Source: Tulasnella sp. 424
Lineage: Eukaryota > Basidiomycota > Agaricomycetes > Cantharellales > Tulasnellaceae
DNA: 64,000 nucleotides
Reading direction: 5' to 3'
Assembly: GCA_019633425.1 (NCBI GenBank)
Contig: WSUB01000013.1
Coordinates: 399,364 to 463,363 of the forward strand
In this document: in pieces, positions 1 to 9,500 of the stretch
Layout: each line of letters opens with the position of its first letter
How positions within the stretch are numbered: position 1 is the stretch's first letter
Notes under the pieces: generated by a model
Database searches by the model: none
The model's input: only the letters and a program-made list of their open reading frames with translations
What the model was told of the DNA's origin: nothing
Program-made: the position numbers and the translations under genes

Positions 1-87
1 GGGGAACTCGCGGAGAGGGCGACCGTCGTTGAACGCGGGACCGGATTTGATGGATGGATTGGAGCAGGAACCGAATTCAAACAGACC
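1..87 (-). pseudogene. Truncated 3' exon fragment of the secreted Ala/Thr-rich protein gene (unit A)
   Basis: Read on the minus strand, this stretch matches the start of exon 5 of the intact gene at 6571-8372, around the cysteine-containing segment and the following AFN-R-LREF motif. The fragment is cut by the window edge. It directly precedes the first lid-domain gene, as in the other units. There is no sign of the upstream exons of the parent gene, so it is almost certainly not a working gene. Confidence 0.6.
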
Positions 88-147
88 AAAAACGATGCCG
101 TGGCCGCGCAAAATATCAAAGATCCCGAGCTCAAGAGACGATTGCGA

Positions 148-156
148 TTACGTCAT
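148..156. promoter_or_regulatory. Candidate bZIP (CRE/ATF-like) site upstream of lid gene 1
   Basis: The bases TTACGTCAT lie about 220 bp before the start codon of the first lid-domain gene. The core ACGTCA is the classical CRE/ATF half-palindrome bound by bZIP factors. The equivalent place before gene 2 (1588-1596) has the same bases, while genes 3 and 4 have TTGCGTCAC (about 3869-3877 and 5604-5612). Conservation of position is seen directly; binding is inferred. Confidence 0.35.
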
Positions 157-376
157 ATCCGCACCCCAATTGGCCGCAGTGTTCCTTCCGACGCCCATGA
201 TCCGGCTGCAACGGTACAACTTTTCCCCTTATTTTCCCGAGTAAGTAATCTACGAGCACGTGCACCGGTCTGGTCATCCTTCCGCAGGTGGTTTTTTACC
301 ACAGTACCTGGGTGCTTTTTGTCCTCACCTCCACCACTTCCACCACGAGCCTTTTTCCCCTCGTCAATTGCTCATC

Positions 377-968
377 ATGTCCAGTCAATCTTTAATTACG
401 CCTCCGGATACCATAAAAGGCTACGAATGGACAGTTCGAATCAGATGCATCGTGTCTGAACTCGGAACAAACTTCTCCGTCCACCTTTTTCTCGGCCCCG
501 TACCAGAACTATCCGTCGACCGGATCACCAACCCAAACTACGTCGGGTCCTTCAACACTTACTACGACGAGATTTCTTCCAACGCTGAGAAGATATTGCA
601 AGGAGGGGGCAGCCGCGGCGCTAAGCTAACTCAGCGTTTCGTCCACCTCAGTCGGGATCTTGCGGAGCGCGGGGTCCAAACGTTGGAACCGGAGAATGTG
701 GTTCCATACCTCAAGAGCAACCTCAATTGGTGTGTCGAGAAAGTGAGTTTTATCCAGTAGGATCTATTTTCATGTCACACTCAGATGCCCTTTTGTCCTC
801 TAGCGGGGGTGCCCGAGAGAGCGAGTAGACTTGCATGACCTCCCGTCCTTGGAAGTCATGGTATTGGAGGTTCCGCTGACACTGAGCCCTGGAGAGAGTG
901 TGCCTGAGATTGGGCCTCCCAAAGAACACCCAGATATAACCCGCGGAAAAGAAGGGGGTGCCAAATAA
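377..968 (+). CDS. Stand-alone tyrosinase C-terminal (lid) domain protein, copy 1
   Basis: Exons are 377-742 and 804-968, joined in phase 0 (GTGAGT donor, CTCTAG acceptor), giving about 176 residues. The protein resembles only the C-terminal domain of fungal tyrosinases. It has a WTxRIRC strand near residue 20, SELGTNFSVHLFLGP, a PNYVGSF segment, a GFVHLS-like helix, PYLKSNLxWCV, then the PSLEVMVLEVPLT strand and an HPDITRGKEGG end. In full enzymes this domain follows the copper-binding core and covers the active site. No copper-binding core lies upstream and there is no signal peptide. I see no CxxC motif of the kind linked to copper loading in fungal tyrosinases. Family assignment is from remembered motif patterns; function as a free lid is unknown. 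Confidence 0.75.
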
Positions 969-1091
969 GCTCGCTCCCTGTGTTCATTTGACCGTCTTGT
1001 GACTCCGCCTGTATCAATAACGATTTTGCCTGACCACCTGGCACACTAACGATACAAGACGAAAGTGCAAACAAGAAAAGCGGTGTTGGAC

Positions 1092-1505
1092 GAACGCCTA
1101 CAAGTTCTTCGTCGCAGCAGCGTTGAATGCATTAGCATAGGCTTGGCTGTTCAAGCCAGCAATAGCTTTTTGGGCAGCGGCGTAGTCATTGAGTGCCACG
1201 ATGTTGACATCACACTTGATTCACGAGAGTCTCGATGAGGGCAGGGGTCGTAGTTAATATTGACTTTTTCGAAAGACCGATCTGGAGAGACGGGACTCAC
1301 ATCGCTCGTGGACAGCCCGGTGTGACGATGTTCTCGTTAAGCGTAGACCTTTAAGTGCTGCAGACGGCGTTCGTGACGGTGTTACGCTTCAGAGCCTTGC
1401 CTTGAGCGAATTGGGTTTGGTCGACGGGCTTGAAAGGGAACTCGCGGAGAGGGGGACCGTCGTTGAACGCGGATGGATGGGTGCAGGAACCGAATCCAAA
1501 CAGAC
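1092..1505 (-). pseudogene. Deleted fragment of the secreted Ala/Thr-rich protein gene (unit B)
   Basis: The minus strand matches the last exon of the intact gene (about 1095-1230), then a short stretch around the last intron, then jumps to the beginning of exon 5 (about 1340-1505). Most of exon 5 is missing, including the region around the second repeat of the QG-ALNGNIVT motif. No continuous reading frame survives. It sits tail-to-tail with lid gene 1, the same arrangement as the intact gene has with lid gene 4. Confidence 0.7.
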
Positions 1506-1587
1506 GTCACCAGCCTGGTAGCCGCGAGAAACGAGGGCGCGACCGCGTAAAATATCAAAGATCCCGAGTCCAACGATCGTGATATCA

Positions 1588-1596
1588 TTACGTCAT
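1588..1596. promoter_or_regulatory. Candidate bZIP (CRE/ATF-like) site upstream of lid gene 2
   Basis: The same TTACGTCAT as before lid gene 1, in the equivalent position about 200 bp before the ATG. The flanking bases differ more than the site itself. Confidence 0.35.
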
Positions 1597-1797
1597 ATCC
1601 GCACCCCGATTGAGCGTTCCTGGGTCCAGCGCCACTGATATAGCTACAACGGTACAACCTTTTCCGAGTAAGTAATCTATATGCAAGTGCGCCAGTCTGG
1701 TCATCATTCCGCAGGTGGCTTTTTACCGCAGGACTTGGGTGCTTTTTGTCCTCCCGGCTCCACCACTTCCATCACAAACCTTCTTCACTCACTCACC

Positions 1798-2387
1798 ATG
1801 GCCAGTCAATCCGTAACAACACTTCCGGGTACCAGAGTATCATACGAATGGACAGCTCGGATTAGGTGCCTCGTGTCTGAACTCGGAACAAACTTCTCCG
1901 TCAACCTCTTTCTCGGTCCCATTCCAGAGCCACCAGCGGATCCGACCACCAGCCCAAATTACGTCGCGTCCTTCGCCACTTACCATGACGATGGTTCTTA
2001 CCCTATCGGTGAAAAGAGATTTCAAGGAGGTAGCAGCCGCGGCGCTAAGCTAGTTGAAGGTTTCGTCCACCTCAGTCAGGTTATCCTGAAGCGCGGGGGG
2101 TTCCAAACGTTGGAACTGGAGAACGTGGTTTCATACCTCAAGAGCAACCTCAAGTGGTGTGTCCTGAATGTGAGTCTTCTCTCTTTGATTATTTTCATGT
2201 CATATTCAGATGCCCTTTCGTCCTCTAGTCAATGGGAGAACGAGCAGACTTACACGATCTGCCGTCCTTGGAAGTCATGGTCTTGGAGGTCCCACAGACG
2301 TGGGGCCCTGGAGAGAGAATCCCTAAGATCGGGCCTCCCATAGAACACCCAGATATAACCCATGGAAAAGAAGGGGGTGCCAAATAG
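1798..2387 (+). CDS. Stand-alone tyrosinase C-terminal (lid) domain protein, copy 2
   Basis: Exons are 1798-2169 and 2229-2387, phase 0, giving about 176 residues. The start ATG lies in ACTCACCATGG, a good fungal context, and aligns with the starts of the other copies. It keeps the WTARIRC, FLGPIPEPP, PNYV, GFVHLS and YLKSNLKWCV motifs and the PSLEVMVLEVP strand. It is the most divergent copy: it has a PQTWGPGERIPKI stretch where the others have PLTLSPGES, and a THGKEGG end. The frame is nevertheless intact. The foldback element at 2476-3180 begins about 90 bp after the stop codon. Confidence 0.72.
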
Positions 2388-2475
2388 GCTTGCTCTCTGT
2401 GTTCATTTGACCGTCCTGTGACTGCGCCTGTATCAATAACGATTTTGTCTAACCACCTGGTACACGCTCGAGTTA

Positions 2476-3180
2476 CAGCTGTTTGCAAAACGATAGGCGG
2501 AACATGGCTTTTCACACGTTCTACGCGAAAACCCTCTTTTGACGTATTTTAGTTCTAATTCCCCCATCTTTTCTATTTTGTCCGTGTAAACATTCTGATA
2601 GTAATAGGATGTGATTATCTACACTTCTACGAAATATTAGAGGAAAAGGATACAATTTGAGAGAATTAATATTTTGCCCTTGGAAGGGCTCTAATTCTCT
2701 CAGTTCATGGATTCCGGGCCTCCCACTTTGGCGAAGTAAGGATAGTATTATATAGGGCTTGTATGCAAAGTCTTGCAGGGAAGGAATAAGGAATGAGAGA
2801 ATTACATCCAATTCCCTTTCCCTGTGGTACCCTTGCTAGTCAAAAGTGGTGTAATTCTTTCCTTTCCCATTGTTTCGCTGCGAGACTGCGCATACAAGCT
2901 CTACACTATACTATACTCACTTCGCCAAAGTGAGAGGCCAGGAATCCACGAACTGAAAGAATTAGAGCCCGTCCAAGGGCAAAATACTAATTCTCTCAAA
3001 TTGTATCCTTTTCTTCTAAGATTTTGTAGAGGTGTAGATAATCACATCTTATTACTACCAGAAGGTTTATACAGCAATATATTAAAATATGGGGGAATTA
3101 GAGCTAAAATACGTCGAAAGGAGGTTTCCGCGTAGAACGTGTGAAAAACCATGTTCCGCCTATCGTTCTGCAAACAGCTG
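2476..3180. mobile_element. 705-bp foldback (MITE-like) element with TA target duplication
   Basis: The element begins and ends with CAGCTG and is flanked by TA on both sides (2474-2475 and 3181-3182). Its two arms, each about 345 bp, are imperfect inverted copies meeting near 2825. For example, the GCGTAGAACGTGTGAAAA of the right arm faces its complement at about 2510-2527. Comparison with the other array units, which lack it, shows a clean insertion between CGAGT and ATAATAAA. TA duplication is the hallmark of Tc1/mariner-type transposition. No transposase gene is present, so it would be a non-autonomous element. Short ORFs inside it look accidental. Confidence 0.8.
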
Positions 3181-3291
3181 TAATAATAAACCCTAAAACC
3201 CATATCTTATGTGCTGAGCGGGGAAAGGGCTCTATAGAGCTACAAAACGAAAGGGCAAACACGGAAATCGGTATTGGATGGACGCCCCAAG

Positions 3292-3800
3292 CTACAGGTC
3301 CTTCGTCACAGCGTTGGATGCATTAGCAAAGGCTTGGTCACTCGATCTAGCAGTAGCTTGTTAGGCAGTAGTGCAGTCGTTGATCGCCACGACGTCAGCA
3401 TCCCACTTGTTGAAGTTGGCCTTGGTCTGCTGGCGGCGTTACCAGGTCCACCACCAGGAGCGCTGCAAGGTTGGTCTGGAAGCCTAATGTAGCGTTCAAC
3501 GTATCAGCAGCAATACCCTTTTCGGCGATCAATCCTTGAGCGTTGAACGCGGCCGCAAACGCGGCTTCACTGGCTTCGAAAGCTTGACCGACGGCATCGC
3601 AAGCTTTGCAGTTGTTCTGGAGGATGTTGCAGACGTCGCTGGTGTCGATTTGCCGCTCAGGGTCACGCCTTGAGGGGTTTGGGTTTGGTCGGCGGGCGAG
3701 GAGGTGAACTCGCGGAGAGGGCGATCGTTGAACGCGGGACCGAATTTGATATGGCTCGTGCAGGAACCGAATTCAAACAAACCAGCCTGCCCGCCGCTAG
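3292..3800 (-). pseudogene. Deleted fragment of the secreted Ala/Thr-rich protein gene (unit C)
   Basis: The minus strand matches the last exon of the intact gene, but jumps straight into the middle of exon 5 at a shared CACTTGTTGAAGTTGGCC-like stretch. The last intron and part of exon 5 are therefore lost. The rest of exon 5 continues to about 3790 with several indels and in-frame stops. A deletion between two similar sequences is the simple explanation. It is a clear pseudogene. Confidence 0.75.
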
Positions 3801-4066
3801 AAACGAGGCCGCGGCCATGTAACATATCAAAGATCCCGAATCCAAAAAGTGTACTGGAATGATCGTGATTGCGTCACATCCACACCGCGATTGAGCGTTC
3901 CTTCAGACGCTACTGATCGGGCTGCAACGGAGCAACCTTTTCCAAGTAATCCGCGGGCACGTGCACCGGTCTGTTCATTCTTCCACAGGTGGCATTTTAC
4001 CGCAGGATTTGGGTGCTTTTTGTCCCCACCTCCACCACTTCCACCACAACCCGTCAACTGCTCGCC

Positions 4067-4639
4067 ATGACCAGCCAATCTCTAACAACACCTCCGGGTA
4101 CCAGAACAGGCTACGACTGGACAGCTCGGATCAGATGCGTCGTGGCTGAGGTCGGAACAAACGTCCGCGTCCATCTCTTTCTCGGTCCCATTCCAGAGCC
4201 ACCAGCGGGTCTGATGACCAGCCCAAACTACGTCGGGTCCTTCTACACTTACTATGACAAACTCTATTACTCTATCGCCGAGAAGAGACGTGGTAAGCCA
4301 GTTCAAGGTTTCGTCGGCCTCAGTCGTGATCTTGTGAAGCACGGAGGGCTCCAAACCTCAGAACCGGAGAACGCAGTTCCATATCTCAAGAGCAACCTCA
4401 CGTGGTGTGTCCAGAAGGTGAGTTTATCGGATGTTAATTTTCATGTTATACTCAGGTGCCCTTTCGTCCTCTAGATAGCGCCCGGGGGAGAGCGAGTAGA
4501 CTTACACGACATGCCGTCCTTGGAAGTCATGGTCTTGGAGGTCCCACTGACGCTAAGCTCTGGAGAAAGTGTGCCTGATATTGGGCCTCCCAAAGAACAC
4601 CCAGATATAACCCGCGGAAAAGAAGGGGGTGCCAAATAA
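4067..4639 (+). CDS. Stand-alone tyrosinase C-terminal (lid) domain protein, copy 3
   Basis: Exons are 4067-4417 and 4475-4639, joined in phase 0, giving about 171 residues. The protein is very close to copy 4, so these two are the most recent duplicates. Visible motifs are WTARIRCVV, VHLFLGPIPEPP, SPNYVGSFYTYY, GFVGLS, NAVPYLKSNLTWCVQK, PSLEVMVLEVPLT and ITRGKEGG. The loop after YTYYDK is shorter than in copies 1 and 2, which have a GGGSRG-type insert there. No secretion signal is seen. Role inferred only from similarity to the tyrosinase lid. Confidence 0.75.
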
Positions 4640-4837
4640 GCAATTACTCCCTGTGTTCAATTGACCGTCTTGTGACTGCACCTGTATCAATAACGATTTT
4701 GTCTGACCGCCTGACACACACCCGAGTTGATAATAAAATCGGAAATCTATCTCTCATGTACTGAGCGGGGAAAGGGCCTATAAACTAACGATACAAAACG
4801 AAAGCGCGAACAGGAAAAGGGGTGTTGGATGGACGCC

Positions 4838-5565
4838 TCAGGCGACAGGTCCTTCGTCACCGCAGCGGTGGACACATTAGCAAAGACTTGGCCATTCGAA
4901 CCAGCAGTAGCTTGTTGGGCAATAGTGCAGTCGTTGATCGCCACGACGTCAGCATCACGAGAGTCTCGGTGAGGAAGCGCAGCAGTTGATATCGACGTCA
5001 CCGAAAGACCAACCAGGAAGACTCACATCGGAGACAGCCCGGGTGACAACTTTTTCATTAATAGCATGCCCTTGAGTATAATCTTGGCGGTTCTCGGGAA
5101 GGAGCGAAGTCTCGGTACGTCCATCAATGCCAGCGGCAAAGACGAGGGGGAGCACTTGTTGAAGTACCAGGTCCATCACCAGGAGCGCTCCGAACGACAG
5201 CGAGGTTGGTCCGGAAGCCCAATGTAGCGTTGAACGCATCAGCAGCAATACCCTTTTCGGCGATCGATCCTTAGGCTTGAACGCGGCCGCAAACGCGGCT
5301 TCACCGGCTTCGAAAGCTTGGTTGGCGGCATCGCAAGCTTTGCAGTTGTTCTATAGGATGTTGCAGACGCCGCTGGTGTCGATTCTGCTGCTGAAGGCCT
5401 CGCCTTGAGGGGATTGGGTTTGGTCGGCGGGCTTGGGGGTGAACTCGCGGAGAGGGCGATCGTTGAACGCGGGACCGAATTTGATATGGCTCGTGCAGGA
5501 ACCGAGTTCAAACAAACCAGCCTGCCAGCCGCTAGAACCGAGGCCGCGGCCATGTAACATATCAA
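4838..5565 (-). pseudogene. Decayed fragment of the secreted Ala/Thr-rich protein gene (unit D)
   Basis: This is the longest decayed copy. On the minus strand it covers the last exon, the last intron and almost all of exon 5 of the intact gene at 6571-8372. It has lost the beginning of the last exon, the KANFNKC-type stretch of exon 5 (a short deletion near 5167), and it has further indels near 5274 and 5353. Upstream exons coding the signal peptide are absent. It cannot encode a secreted protein. Confidence 0.75.
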
Positions 5566-5801
5566 AGATCCCGAGTCCAAAAAGTGTACTGGGATGATCG
5601 TGATTGCGTCACATCCACACCGCGATTGAGCGTTCCTTCAGACGCTACTGATCGGGCTGCAACGGAGCAGCCTTCTCCAAGTAATCCGCGGGCACGTGCA
5701 CCGGTCTGTTCATTCTTCCGCAGGTGGCATTTTACCGCATGATTTGGGTGCTTTTTGTCCCCACCTCCACCACTTCCACCACAACCCGTCAACTGCTCGC
5801 C

Positions 5802-6374
5802 ATGACCAGCCAATCTCTAACAACACCTCCGGGTACCAGAACAGGCTACGACTGGACAGCTCGGATCAGATGCGTCGTGGCTGAGGTCGGAACAAACGTC
5901 CGCGTCCACCTCTTTCTCGGTCCCATTCCAGAGCCACCAGCGGGTCTGATGACCAGCCCAAACTACGTGGGGACCTTCTACACTTACTATGACAAGACCT
6001 TCTACTCTATCGCCGAGAAGAGACGTGGTAAGCCAGTTCAAGGTTTCGTCAACCTCAGTTGGGATCTTGTGAAGCACGGAGGGTTCCAAACCTTAGAACC
6101 GGAGAACGCAGTTCCATATCTCAAGAGCAACCTCACATGGTGTGTCCAGAAGGTGAGTCTATCCGATGTTATTTTCCATGTCATACTCAGGTGCCCTTTC
6201 GTCCTCTAGCTACCGCCCAGGGGAGAGCGAGTAGACTTACACGACATGCCGTCCTTGGAAGTCATGGTCTTGGAGGTACCACTGACACTAAGCCCTGGAG
6301 AGAGTATGCCTGATATCGGGCCTCCCAAAGAACACCCAGATATAACCCGCGGAAAAGAAGGGGGTGCCAAATAA
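5802..6374 (+). CDS. Stand-alone tyrosinase C-terminal (lid) domain protein, copy 4
   Basis: Exons are 5802-6152 and 6210-6374 (phase 0), giving about 171 residues. It is nearly identical to copy 3, including about 100 bp of upstream sequence. All lid motifs are kept: WTARIRCVV, FLGPIPEPP, PNYVGTFYTYY, GFVNLS, YLKSNLTWCVQK, SLEVMVLEVPLT and ITRGKEGG. The stop lies about 200 bp from the end of the intact secreted-protein gene on the other strand, so the two are convergent neighbours. As with the other copies there is no copper-binding core and no signal peptide. Confidence 0.76.
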
Positions 6375-6570
6375 GCAATTACTCCCTGTGTTCATTTGAC
6401 CGTCTTGTGACTGGGCCTATATCAATAACGATTTTGTCTGACCACCTGACACACGCTCGAGTTGATAATAAAATCGAAAATCTATCTCTCGTGTACTGAG
6501 CGGGGGAAGGGCCTATAAACTAACGATACAAAACGAAAACGCAAACAAGAAAAGCGGTTGTGGATGGCGC

Positions 6571-8372
6571 CTACAGGTCCTTCGTCACAGCAGCGTTGAA
6601 CGCATCAGCAAAGGCTTGGCCACTCAAACCAGCAGTAACTAGTTGGGCAGCAGCGCAGTCGTTGATCGCCACAACGTTGGCATCGCACTTGTTCACGAGA
6701 GTCTAGGTGAGGGGGAGAGCAGTTAATATCGACTCCAACGAAATTCAGCAAGGTCGCGAGCTCACATCGCAGACAGCCCTGGTGACGATGTTTCCATTGA
6801 GAGCAGATCCTTGAGTATAATCCGTACGGTTCTCAGGAACGAACGAAGCCTCAGTACGTCCGTCGATGCCAGTAGCGAAGACGATAGTCGGTGGGGAGCA
6901 CTTGTTGAAGTTGGCCTTGGCCTGCTCGGCAGCGTTACCAGGTCCACCACCAGGAGCGCTCTGAACGACAGCGAGGTTGGTATCGAAGCCCAACGCCTTG
7001 TTGAACGCATCAGCAGCAGCACCCTTTTCGGCGATCGATCCTGTAGCGCTGAACGCGGCTGCGAAGGCGGTTTTACCAGCTTCGCAAGCTGTGTTGGCGG
7101 CGTCGGAAGCTTTGCAGTTGTTCTTGAGGATGTTGCAGACGGCGTTGGTGACGATGTTACCGTTCAAAGCCTCGCCTTGAGCGAATTGGGTCTGGTCGAC
7201 GGGCTTGAAGGTGAACTCGCGGAGAGCACGACCGTTGAACGCGGGACCGAATTCGATGGATGGGTTGGTGCAGGAACCGAAGTCGAGGTTGGAGGACGAG
7301 GTGGCAGGGACTTCCTATGGGTGAGATTATGATATCAGACGGCCTGTGATAATCGACGAGGGCGAAAGAAAAAAACGAACCGCTTCAACGTTATCGGCAG
7401 CCGACGTTTCAGCGGCAGCGGCAGCAGAAGTGGTAGAAGCAGCAACCTCAGTAGCAGTGGCAGCATCGGTGGCAGCAGCAGCAGGAACGGTGACCGTAAC
7501 AGTGACCGTCACTGTCTTCTTCGCACCAGCAGCCGTAGTAGTGGTCGCAGCGGCGGCAGGGGCAGAGGTAACAGTGGCGGCAGCAGTGGTCGAGGCAGAG
7601 GCTTCGGCAGCGGCGGAAGTTTCAATCTTAGTCGAACCGGAAGTGGAGGCTCCATTGAAGGGGGAAGTTCCAGGTTGGCCAAGGAGGACAGTCGCCTACA
7701 CAACAAATGCGTAAGCTCGTGCCAATCGCTAGAACACAAAGTCCACACAAACCTTTGTAGCAGGATCGAAGAACAGTTTGGGGTCGTTGGCAGGATCCTG
7801 AGCCTGAACCAAGCCGTTCAACTCGGGGTTTTTGGGTGCCTTTTCGCAGAAGAGGGAGTTGCGAAGAGCTGGAGGCTGGACAGTGAAGTCCGGAGGAGTG
7901 TTCTTCTCGAGTTGACGGAAAGCAACAGCAAGTTTGATCATGTTGGCAGTGATGGCCGGGTCGGTTTGGAGCCTAGCGGCATCGATGATTTTGTCGGCGT
8001 GGTCTTGCTGGTCGCAAACCTAAGAAATTCGGGGTCGTTTCGTCAGTCTGGAGGATCTCTGCGACATCGTTGTTGGTTGGAGACGTACAGGGCTACCAGC
8101 AAGGAGCTTGGAAATCGCATCTCCACCAAGCACACCGCAAATCTCGCCTGCGCAGGCAGCTCCGATCTGGGCTGGGATGCCGTTTCCTTGTTCTTGACCG
8201 AAACGCCTGTATGATGAGAATATTCTTAGTAATGCGATAGACGGACAGAGAAGGAAAACGAGGCTCACCGAGGGATGATGGCGTGGCCGCGACGCTCGGG
8301 GATGAGCCAACGAGCGTGAGTGGAGATGGCCAAGATGGCAAGGATGGTAGCGTAAGCTCTGAAGCTGATCAT
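6571..8372 (-). CDS. Secreted Ala/Thr-rich protein of unknown function (intact parent of the array fragments)
   Basis: Six exons (8372-8269, 8206-8089, 8019-7753, 7695-7381, 7314-6766, 6702-6571) join in frame to 494 residues. The N-terminus (MISFRAYATILAILAIS, cleavage likely after THA) is a typical signal peptide. A conserved N-terminal part of about 165 residues contains cysteines (ACAGEICG, VCDQQ, FCEKAP). A linker of roughly 90 residues is almost only Ala, Thr, Val and Ser with a TVTVTVTVTV tract, probably O-glycosylated. The C-terminal part of about 225 residues has two related blocks around NGNIVT-AVCD/N with paired cysteines, ending AAVTKDL. I do not recognise the family. Cell-wall or extracellular location is inferred from the signal peptide and linker. 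Confidence 0.85.
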
Positions 8373-9500
8373 TTTGGGTAGTTGAGAGGAAGTTTAAAAG
8401 AGGATCAAGAGAGATAGATCAACGAGAAAATAAATGGGTGATAATGAGTGTGATTGCTGGTTTTGCAGTTGGAAGAGAATGTAGAAAGGTGAACACCAGG
8501 TTCGAGCCGATCAACGGTGAAAGGAGAGAAGGGGAAAAAGAGAAGTGGTGGAGAGGATTGAATGGGACCGAAAGGTGCAGAAACCTCTGATCGTTGAGCA
8601 TGGCCTCGCTTTTATACCACCAGCGTCGTCAATGCCCAGTGAGAAGCTTATCCACGTTGTTAGCTCAGGTACGGGGCCTGAAGAGTCGGCATGGGGAAAC
8701 CGTTGCCGCAATATAGACCTCATATATTCTCCGAGCTTTGTCGGGATCGCCGCCTGCCTTTCTTTAGACTTAATTGCCCTGTGGACGAGAGTTTCGAGTT
8801 GCTTAGTTCCTCTTGTGAATCTCGTTGAGAATGGTAGAATCCATGCAGACTGAAGCCCCCAAGGTATAGCCAAATATCGACTTCCTGCCGCCCAAGAAAA
8901 AGCTGCTGCCACTAAATCGATGGTTTCTGAGGCCAAGCCGTGGGGAGCAGATCGGTCGTTCTGCAGGGTCACGACGTCGGGCATTGGTTGCCGTTGTCGG
9001 GTACATGACAGCGAAGACGCCGTCTCCAAGCAATGGCGGTCGCTCGGTAGCCGGACCGCGCCAAGCCCCGGGGCCGCCGTACGTCAAACACGATTCAGAG
9101 ACGATATGAGGTGCGGCATTGCGCCCGACCCTGGGCGAACCAAAAGACGTGCGAGCATCTGGAAACCTTGGTGTAAGGCGGCTACTGGTTGACACCCAAC
9201 AGTGACAACACGACCAGATCACGAGTCAGCCTCTCCTTGGAACATATCTTGAGATCTCAAAGTCGCCACCGATGCTGAAATCCAAGAGCTCAACGTCGTC
9301 CGAGAGGTCCGCGGTGGTGCGATTTAGGAAGCGAGCAGTGGCTTGTTTACACGTGAAAACGGATGCAAAGACCGAACAGCGCGTGGGCCCATCTTGCGAT
9401 TTCGTCAGACCACCCACAACTTTCCCCCCAACACAAATCTTTTCGGTTTCATTCAAAACCTCACGACCCAATTCACGACCTTTCGCCTTCAACGGGCGAC
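8373..9500. other. Intergenic region between divergent genes
   Basis: About 1.1 kb between the secreted-protein gene (minus) and the hydrolase gene (plus). Apart from the TATA-like site at 8609-8616 I see no gene. Overlapping short ORFs on both strands between 8511 and 9222 do not resemble proteins. Confidence 0.6.
8609..8616 (-). promoter_or_regulatory. TATA box of the secreted-protein gene
   Basis: TATAAAAG on the minus strand lies about 240 bp before the start codon at 8372, leaving room for a long 5' leader. It is the only good TATA-like run near this gene. Confidence 0.45.

Larger units (their letters stand above)
1..7314. repeat. Tandem segmental array of tyrosinase-lid gene plus secreted-protein 3' fragment
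   Basis: A segment of about 1.4-1.8 kb recurs in direct orientation. A landmark near the start of the last large exon of the minus-strand secreted gene is seen at about 1, 1436, 3708, 5443 and 7213. Each unit carries a minus-strand fragment of the secreted-protein gene followed by a plus-strand lid-domain gene with conserved upstream sequence. The second unit is longer because a 705-bp foldback element lies in it. The array begins before the window, so the copy number seen here is a minimum. The intact secreted gene closes the array on the right. Confidence 0.85.

Noticed and set aside
2824..3135. 103-aa plus-strand ORF and its mirror at 2521-2811
   Set aside because: Both lie in the arms of the foldback element and mirror each other. 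They look like by-products of the palindrome, not a transposase.
6811..7714. Plus-strand ORFs of 173 and 122 aa
   Set aside because: They are shadows of exons 5 and 4 of the secreted-protein gene. The Ala/Val richness comes from the Ala/Thr linker read backwards.
8511..9222. Overlapping ORFs of 100-170 aa on both strands
   Set aside because: No motif, no splice-compatible neighbours, and they overlap each other in several frames.
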